A stretch of DNA of 64,000 bases from Vulcaniibacterium tengchongense. Lineage in GTDB: Bacteria; Pseudomonadota; Gammaproteobacteria; Xanthomonadales; Xanthomonadaceae. Made by a program: the position numbers and the translations under genes. Where the stretch lies: positions 1,032,566 through 1,096,565 of the forward strand of contig NZ_RKQN01000001.1 in assembly GCF_003814555.1 (NCBI RefSeq). The letters run 5' to 3'. The notes under the pieces were generated by a model, which was not told where the DNA came from, searched no databases, and worked only from the letters and a program-made list of their open reading frames with translations. Below are positions 58,645-64,000 of the stretch, piece after piece (within the stretch, counting starts at the first letter, position 1; each line of letters begins with the position of its first letter).

Positions 58645-60438
58645 TCAATAGACGCGCTTCTTCGGCGGGATCACGTCCACGTCGTTGGTCAACGTGTACA
58701 TGTGCACCGGGCGGTAGTCGATCCGGGTGTTGCCGGCCTCGTCGACCCAGCACAGGGTGTGCTTGAGCCAGTTGACGTCGTCGCGCTCCGGATAGTCCTC
58801 GCGGGCATGGGCGCCGCGCGATTCGGTGCGGTTCTCGGCCGAGACGATGGTCGCCAGCGCCTGGCCGAGCAGGTTGGCCAGTTCGTAGGTCTCCACCAGG
58901 TCCGAGTTCCAGACCAGCGAGCGGTCGCTGACGCGCACGTCGGCGAACGAGGCATGGATCTCGCGGATCTTGCGCACGCCGTCGGCCAGGGTCTCGCCGG
59001 TGCGGAACACCGCCGCGTCGGCCTGCATCGTGCGCTGCATACGGTCGCGGATCGCCGCGGTCGGGGTGCCGCCGTTGGCGTTGCGCAACTTGTCCAGGCG
59101 CGCCAGCGCGGCATCGCAGGCGTCGGACGCGAGCTTGGCCTGCTTGCCGTTCGGCTTGATCGTCTCGGCGGCGCGGTTGGCGACGGCGCGGCCGAACACC
59201 ACCAGGTCGAGCAGCGAGTTGCTGCCCAGGCGGTTGGCGCCGTGCACCGACACGCAGGCGGCTTCGCCGATCGCGTACAGCCCCGGCACCACCTCGTCCG
59301 GGTTGCCGTTCTTCAGCTGCACCACTTCGCCGTGGTAGTTGGTCGGGATGCCGCCCATGTTGTAGTGCACGGTCGGCAGCACCGGAATCGGCTGCTTCTC
59401 GACGTCGACGCCGGCGAAGATGCGCGCCGACTCGGCGATGCCCGGCAGCTTCTCGTGGATGACCTCGGGGCCGAGGTGGGTCAGGTCGAGCAGGATGTGG
59501 TCCTTGTGCTCGCCGACGCCGCGGCCTTCGCGGATCTCGATGGTCATCGCGCGGCTGACCATGTCGCGCGGCGCCAGGTCCTTCACGCTCGGCGCGTAGC
59601 GCTCCATGAAGCGCTCGCCGTTGCTGTTGCGCAGGATGCCGCCCTCGCCGCGCACGCCTTCGGTGATCAGGCAGCCGGCGCCGTAGATGCCGGTCGGGTG
59701 GAACTGCACGAACTCCATGTCCTGCAGCGCCAGGCCGGCGCGCAGCGCCATGCCGCCGCCGTCGCCGGTGCAGGTGTGCGCGGAGGTCGCGCTGAAGTAG
59801 GCGCGGCCGTAGCCGCCGGTGGCCAGCACCGTGCCCTGCGCCTTGAACAGGTGCAGCTCGCCGGTGGCCAGCTCCAGCGCCAGCACGCCGCGGCAGGCGC
59901 CCTCGGCGTCCATGATCAGGTCGAGGGCGAAGAACTCGATGAAGAACTGCGCGTCGTGCGCCAGCGACTGCTGGTACAGCGTGTGCAGGATCGCGTGGCC
60001 GGTGCGGTCGGCAGCGGCGCAGGTGCGCTGCGCCGGCGGGCCTTCGCCGAAGCGGGTGGTCATGCCGCCGAACGGACGCTGGTAGATGCGGCCGTCCTCG
60101 GTGCGCGAGAACGGCACGCCGTAGTGCTCCAGCTCGACGATCGCCGGGATCGCCTCCTTGCACATGTACTCGATCGCGTCCTGGTCGCCGAGCCAGTCGG
60201 AGCCCTTGACGGTGTCGAAGAAGTGGTAGCGCCAGTCGTCCTCGCCCATGTTGGCCAAGGCCGCGGCCACGCCGCCCTGCGCCGCCACGGTGTGGGAACG
60301 GGTCGGGAAGACCTTGGTGATGCAGGCGGTGCGCAGCCCCTTCTGGGCCAGGCCGAAGGTGGCGCGCAGGCCGGCGCCGCCGGCGCCGACGACCACCATG
60401 TCGAAGGTGTGTTCGTGGATCTTGTAGGCAGCGGGCAC
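58645..60438 (-). CDS. sdhA: Succinate dehydrogenase flavoprotein subunit
   Basis: 597 residues. Oxidises succinate to fumarate. FAD-binding [16 protein letters not shown]; covalent FAD His in [18 protein letters not shown]; substrate-site [15 protein letters not shown] and the active Arg region. GTG start at 60438, 3 nt after sdhD. Order sdhC-D-A-B as in other gammaproteobacteria. Confidence 0.98.
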   Translation of the reverse strand: MPAAYKIHEHTFDMVVVGAGGAGLRATFGLAQKGLRTACITKVFPTRSHTVAAQGGVAAALANMGEDDWRYHFFDTVKGSDWLGDQDAIEYMCKEAIPAIVELEHYGVPFSRTEDGRIYQRPFGGMTTRFGEGPPAQRTCAAADRTGHAILHTLYQQSLAHDAQFFIEFFALDLIMDAEGACRGVLALELATGELHLFKAQGTVLATGGYGRAYFSATSAHTCTGDGGGMALRAGLALQDMEFVQFHPTGIYGAGCLITEGVRGEGGILRNSNGERFMERYAPSVKDLAPRDMVSRAMTIEIREGRGVGEHKDHILLDLTHLGPEVIHEKLPGIAESARIFAGVDVEKQPIPVLPTVHYNMGGIPTNYHGEVVQLKNGNPDEVVPGLYAIGEAACVSVHGANRLGSNSLLDLVVFGRAVANRAAETIKPNGKQAKLASDACDAALARLDKLRNANGGTPTAAIRDRMQRTMQADAAVFRTGETLADGVRKIREIHASFADVRVSDRSLVWNSDLVETYELANLLGQALATIVSAENRTESRGAHAREDYPERDDVNWLKHTLCWVDEAGNTRIDYRPVHMYTLTNDVDVIPPKKRVY

Positions 60439-60441
60439 GGA

Positions 60442-60840
60442 TCAGGCTCCCAGCGCGATACGGACGACGGCGAGCACGCTGGCTGTGGCCGCGACGAAGC
60501 AGACGAAGATGTTGGCCAGGTGCAACGTGGCGGCCGCCCACGGCGTGTGCACGTAGTCTTCGATGATCACCTGCAGGCCGAGCTTGGCGTGCCAGAACGC
60601 CGCCATCAGGAACGCGACCAGCAGCGTCGCGTTGAGCGGATGGCCGACGCGGCCACGCACGGCCGCATAGTCGGCGCCGACCAGCGACAGCAGCAGGCCG
60701 ACCACGTACAGCGACAGGAAGACCAGCGCGATCGCGGTGACGCGCTGGACGATGAAGTGGCCGGTGCCGTCCTTCGCCGAGCCGAGGCCGCGGGCGGTCT
60801 TGAGCGGGTGGCGCAGCCGGTTCTTCTCGATGCCCATCAT
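60442..60840 (-). CDS. sdhD: Succinate dehydrogenase membrane anchor subunit D
   Basis: 132 residues from ATG 60840, which forms an ATGA overlap with the sdhC stop; ATGs at 60852 and 60837 are alternatives. Three TM helices. Candidate haem b/quinone-site His in AFWHAKLGLQVIIEDYVH. Together with SdhC it anchors SdhAB and reduces ubiquinone. Confidence 0.93.
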   Translation of the reverse strand: MMGIEKNRLRHPLKTARGLGSAKDGTGHFIVQRVTAIALVFLSLYVVGLLLSLVGADYAAVRGRVGHPLNATLLVAFLMAAFWHAKLGLQVIIEDYVHTPWAAATLHLANIFVCFVAATASVLAVVRIALGA

Positions 60841-61232
60841 GCCGCTCCCCATTGCATCATCGCGCCCAGCCAGATCAGCGCGGTCAGGACCAGGCTGCCG
60901 ATCACCGAGATCCAGCTGTTGCGCACGAAGCCCGGGATGTCGAAGGCGTAGCCCGCGTCCTGGACCAAGTGACGCACGCCGTTGATCAGATGGAACGCCA
61001 GCGACCAGCTCCAGACGAACAGGATCAGGAAGCCGAGCGGCGAGCGGGCGAAGCCGCCGAAGCGCGCCCAGTGTTCGGGGCCGGCCGCCAGGGCCAGCAG
61101 GCCCCAGGCGAACAGCAGGCTGCCGAAGGCCAGCACCATGCCGGTGCCGCGGTGCAGGATCGAGGTCACCATCTGCACCTGCCAGCGATAGACCTGCAGA
61201 TGCGGTGACAGGGGACGTTCGCGATTCGCCAT
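60837..61232 (-). CDS. sdhC: Succinate dehydrogenase cytochrome b556 subunit
   Basis: 131 residues. Three TM helices. SPHLQVYRWQVQMVTSILHRGTG is the family signature (quinone-site Ser/Arg), and the axial haem His lies in WSLAFHLINGVRHLVQD. It follows the DUF1674 gene by 55 nt. Confidence 0.96.
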   Translation of the reverse strand: MANRERPLSPHLQVYRWQVQMVTSILHRGTGMVLAFGSLLFAWGLLALAAGPEHWARFGGFARSPLGFLILFVWSWSLAFHLINGVRHLVQDAGYAFDIPGFVRNSWISVIGSLVLTALIWLGAMMQWGAA

Positions 61233-61287
61233 GGGGTTGGCGTACTCTCGGCTGGGCGGCGGGCGCCGCGTGGCGGGATGGGGCGCG

Positions 61288-61452
61288 TCAGAAGTCGATG
61301 CAGCGGCCGTTCTTTTCCCAGTCGCCGTAGCGGGTCGGCTCGGGGCCTTCGCGTCCTCCGAACTCCTTCGCCGGGGGCTCGCCGGAAACCGGCTTCTGTT
61401 CCGGCGTTTCGGGCGCCTCGGGCGCTGCGACGGGAGTGGTTTGGCCTATCAT
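61288..61452 (-). CDS. DUF1674 / SDHAF4-like small protein
   Basis: 54 residues from ATG 61450-61452. The C-terminal half FGGREGPEPTRYGDWEKNGRCIDF is the DUF1674 signature (GPEPTRYGDWE.KGR..DF); eukaryotic members are the complex II assembly factor SDHAF4/Sdh8. The N-terminal half is Pro/Glu-rich and disordered. It directly precedes sdhC on the same strand, giving gene-context support that this bacterial member also assists SdhA maturation. An in-frame ATG upstream (61491) would overlap the ygfZ start and is less likely. Confidence 0.88.
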   Translation of the reverse strand: MIGQTTPVAAPEAPETPEQKPVSGEPPAKEFGGREGPEPTRYGDWEKNGRCIDF

Positions 61453-61482
61453 CACGGTGCTGAATGGTAATTCCCGCGCCCC

Positions 61483-62370
61483 ATGCATGACAACCCGCAG
61501 GCCGCTGCGCCGGCCGCCACCGCGCCGTTCGCGCTGTCCGACCACCGATTGCTCGCGCTGGCCGGGCGCGACGCGGCGGCGTTCGCGCAAGCGCAGTTCA
61601 TGAACGACGTCGCGGCGCTCGCGCCCGGCCACTGGCAATGGAACGGCTGGCTGACGCCGAAGGGCCGCGTGGTCGCGCTGTTCGCCCTGCTCAAGCTCTC
61701 CGACGAGGCGGTGTGGCTGCTGCTGCCCGATGCCGATCCGGCGCCGCTGGCGGCGGCGCTGCAGCGGTTCGTGTTCCGCAGCAAGGTGACGATCGCGGCG
61801 CGCGGTGACCTGGTCGCCGAAGCCCGTTTCGCCGCACCCGAGCGGGCACGCGGCGCGGCATTCGAGGGCGACGAAGCGGCCGGCATCGAACTCGACCTCG
61901 GCGGCGACGGCGGCGCGCGCGCGTTGCGCATCGTCCGTGCCGACGCCGCCGCCGCGGCCGACGCCGCGGCATCGGCGCGCTGGCGCGCGTTCGACCTGGA
62001 GCACGGCCTGCCGCGGCTGGCGCCGGCGCAGGCCGAGCACTGGACGCCGCAGCAGCTGTCCCTCGAGCGCCTGCGCGCCTTCAGCGTGAAGAAGGGCTGC
62101 TACCCGGGCCAGGAAATCGTGGCCCGCACCCACTTCCTCGGCCAGGCCAAGCGCGGGTTGGCCCTGCTCGAAGGCGAGGCGCCGCTGCGCGAGGGCGCGG
62201 AGGTGCGCGCCGACGACGGCGTGGCGCTCGGCAGGACCGTAGCCGCGGCGGGCGTGGGCGAGCGGCACCTGGCGTTGGCGGTACTGCCGCTGGAGCGCGA
62301 GGCCCGGCCGCTGCAGGTGGAAGGTTCCGCCGCGCGCGAACTGGCGCTGCGCGGCGGGCTGGCGCGCTAG
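61483..62370 (+). CDS. ygfZ: Folate-binding Fe-S maturation protein YgfZ
   Basis: 295 residues. GcvT/aminomethyltransferase-like fold. The key motif KKGCYPGQEIVARTHFLGQAKRG contains the functional Cys (K-x-C-Y-x-G-Q-E). YgfZ uses tetrahydrofolate and supports some Fe-S enzymes and tRNA modification (MiaB). It is divergent from the DUF1674-sdh operon with 30 nt between starts; in many proteobacteria ygfZ neighbours sdhE/ygfX, so the association is kept here at the other end of the operon. Confidence 0.95.
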   Translation: MHDNPQAAAPAATAPFALSDHRLLALAGRDAAAFAQAQFMNDVAALAPGHWQWNGWLTPKGRVVALFALLKLSDEAVWLLLPDADPAPLAAALQRFVFRSKVTIAARGDLVAEARFAAPERARGAAFEGDEAAGIELDLGGDGGARALRIVRADAAAAADAAASARWRAFDLEHGLPRLAPAQAEHWTPQQLSLERLRAFSVKKGCYPGQEIVARTHFLGQAKRGLALLEGEAPLREGAEVRADDGVALGRTVAAAGVGERHLALAVLPLEREARPLQVEGSAARELALRGGLAR

Positions 62371-62481
62371 TCCGGCGCACCGTCGGCCGCGCGCCCGAGG
62401 CGCTTCTGCGCGCCCGGACGGGAAGCCCGCCCTCTCCCTTCCAAGCCCGCTCGGCGACTGGGCGAGCGCAGCGGCGCCCGC

Positions 62482-64000
62482 TCAGGCGCGGTCCGCACTC
62501 CCGCCCGGCGCGCGCCGGCAAGCGCGCCAGTGCTCGTGCCAGGCCTGGAACATCAGCACGTTCCACAGGTGGGTGTGCCACTTGCGCTCGCCGTCGAGGA
62601 ACAGGCGCCAGGCCGCGTGCACCAGGCCGGGATCGAAATAGCCCTCCTCGCGCAAACGCGTCTGGTCGAGCAGCGCCGCCGCCCACTCGCGCAGGTCGCC
62701 GCGCAGCCAGGCCGAGACCGGCGCGCCGAAGCCGCGCTTCCCGCGGTCGACCATCGGGTCCGGCAGGTAGCGCCGCAGCACCCGCTTGAGCAGATGCTTG
62801 TTGCCGCCCGGATGGCGCTTGAACGCCAACGGCAGCGACCAGGCGAACTCGGCCACGCGCCAGTCCAGCAGCGGCGCGCGCGCCTCCAGGCTGACCGCCA
62901 TGCTGGTGCGGTCGACCTTGCACAGCAGGTCCTCGGGCAGGTAGACGCTGAAGTCGGCCAGCATCATCGCGTCGGCCGGCGTGCCCTGCCCGCCCAGCGG
63001 ATCGGGCAGGTCGTAGAAGGTCTCCGGCAGGCCCGCGCCGGGGATCGCCGCCTGCGGATCGCGCCAGCGCAGCACGCGTTGCCGGTACACGTCGCCGATG
63101 CCGCGCGCGCCCATCTCCGCCGCCAGCGCGGCGAAGCCGCCGGCGCGCGAGGCTTCGCCCTGCCCGGCCGCGGCGCGCGCCAGCGCCCGCCGCAGCGGCG
63201 ACGGCAGCCGGCGCAGCCAGCGCCAGTTGCGCAGCGCGCGTTCGTAGCGCTTGTAGCCGAAGAACAGCTCGTCGCCGCCATCGCCGGACAGCGCGACGGT
63301 GACCGCGCTGCGCGCCAGCCGCGCGACCAGCGCGGTTGGCACCTGCGAGGCGTCGGCGAACGGCTCGTCGAACATCGCCGGCAACGTCGGCACCACCGCC
63401 AGCGCGTCGGCGCCGCTCACGTACAGCTCGGTGTGCTCGGTGCGCAGGTGTTCGGCGACCTCGCGGGCGAGGTGGGCCTCGTCGTGGTGCGAGCGCTCGA
63501 AGCCGATGGTGAAGCTGCGCACCGGACGCGGGCTCTGCGCCTGCATCAGCGCGGTCACCACCGACGAGTCGGTGCCGCCGGACAGGAACACGCCGACCGG
63601 CACGTCCGCGACCATGCGCAGCGCCACCGCCTCGCGCAGCAGGGCGTCGAGCCGGGCCTCGGCCTCGCGCACGTCGCCGCGGAACGGCTGCGCCAGCGCC
63701 GCGGCCATGCGCGCGCGCGGCTCCCAGTAGCGGCGCTGGTCGCGCGCAGGATCGTGCCCGCCCGCGCCGCGCGCGACCGCCGCCGCGTCGACCCGCAGCA
63801 GCGCGCCCGGCAGCAGCTTGAAGCAGCGCTGGTGGATCGAGTGCGGCGCCGGCACGTAGTCCAGCCGCAGCAGCAGCGCCAGCGCATCCAGGTTCACCGG
63901 GTTGTCGAACGCCGGGTGCCGCCACAGCGCCTTCAGTTCCGAGGCGAACACGAAGGCCTCGCCGGCCCAGCCGTAGTACAGCGGCTTCTTGCCGACCCGG
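62482..64000 (-). CDS. asnB: Asparagine synthase (glutamine-hydrolysing), 5' end outside window
   Basis: At least 506 codons; the frame is open to position 64000 and begins within the glutaminase domain (VGKKPLYYGW, LFASELKALWRHPAF-type region), so about 120 N-terminal residues are missing. The synthetase domain has the PP-loop VGVFLSGGTDSSVVTALM, ALSGDGGDELFFGYKRY and LPEDLLCKVDRTSMA. Members with RDRLGKKPLYYG are often found in exopolysaccharide or O-antigen clusters, where they amidate sugar acids, so the role may be glycan modification rather than asparagine supply. Confidence 0.93.
   Translation of the reverse strand, partial: RVGKKPLYYGWAGEAFVFASELKALWRHPAFDNPVNLDALALLLRLDYVPAPHSIHQRCFKLLPGALLRVDAAAVARGAGGHDPARDQRRYWEPRARMAAALAQPFRGDVREAEARLDALLREAVALRMVADVPVGVFLSGGTDSSVVTALMQAQSPRPVRSFTIGFERSHHDEAHLAREVAEHLRTEHTELYVSGADALAVVPTLPAMFDEPFADASQVPTALVARLARSAVTVALSGDGGDELFFGYKRYERALRNWRWLRRLPSPLRRALARAAAGQGEASRAGGFAALAAEMGARGIGDVYRQRVLRWRDPQAAIPGAGLPETFYDLPDPLGGQGTPADAMMLADFSVYLPEDLLCKVDRTSMAVSLEARAPLLDWRVAEFAWSLPLAFKRHPGGNKHLLKRVLRRYLPDPMVDRGKRGFGAPVSAWLRGDLREWAAALLDQTRLREEGYFDPGLVHAAWRLFLDGERKWHTHLWNVLMFQAWHEHWRACRRAPGGSADRA

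Overview
The window is high-GC bacterial chromosome (roughly 70% GC by eye). Gene content and synteny point to a gammaproteobacterium of the Xanthomonadaceae/Lysobacteraceae type (Lysobacter- or Luteimonas-like). The evidence is the uvrC-pgsA-tRNA(Gly,Cys,Leu) block, an exbB-exbD-msbA-lpxK order, a class I aroA, lipoprotein cytochromes c, several TonB-family proteins and a polyhydroxyalkanoate (PHA) granule gene pair. The genus is inferred. No rRNA, CRISPR array, transposase, phage gene or plasmid function was found. It reads as core chromosome with a few accessory insertions.

Layout. 1-6484 (minus): tripartite RND efflux operon, a lipoprotein adaptor followed by two RND permeases, the second cut by the window edge. 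6844-7676 (plus): two small cytochromes c ending at a strong terminator. 8119-10391 (minus): a proline-rich single-TM protein and NfuA. 10563-11352 (plus): pterin dehydratase and a TonB_C lipoprotein. 11526-16140: RluC-type pseudouridine synthase, divergent from RNase E with a leader of about 400 nt. 16322-20800: NarL-type regulator, M28 peptidase, PEP mutase/isocitrate-lyase-like enzyme, tRNA-Ser, LysR regulator and azoreductase. 20926-24495: serS, a TonB-like protein and an O-antigen-ligase-like protein. 24552-29533 (minus): serC-pheA-hisC-aroA. 29677-32215: msrPQ and a tail-anchored double-FHA protein. 32324-35247: PHA granule proteins, a membrane-anchored Mrr-like protein and a TetR regulator. 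35352-41056: tRNA-Val, ArsC-like protein, glutamate-synthase-like flavoprotein, UDP-sugar dehydrogenase, YeiH-type transporter and its divergent LysR regulator. 41534-45944 (minus): kdsB-LMW phosphatase-uvrC-pgsA-tRNA Gly/Cys/Leu. 46167-48335 (plus): a TonB-dependent receptor behind a Fur-box-like site. 48517-61452 (minus): about 13 kb of tightly spaced genes: DUF1674, sdhCDAB, sdhE, ygfX, lolC, lolD, comEC, exbB, exbD, msbA, lpxK. 61483-64000: ygfZ and a 5'-truncated asnB.

How the genes connect. The minus-strand block from 61.4 kb to 48.5 kb joins complex II and its maturation factors to envelope biogenesis (lipoprotein release, lipid A flipping and 4'-phosphorylation, ExbBD energisation). 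kdsB, normally close to lpxK, is separated from it here by the iron-type receptor in opposite orientation, which looks like an insertion into an ancestral envelope operon. The serC-pheA-hisC-aroA cluster serves serine and aromatic amino acid synthesis. MsrPQ repairs oxidised periplasmic methionines. The most interesting uncharacterised candidates are the double-FHA tail-anchored protein, the membrane-anchored Mrr-like protein, the proline-rich TonB-like protein, and the intergenic repeats at sdhA/sdhB and hisC/aroA.
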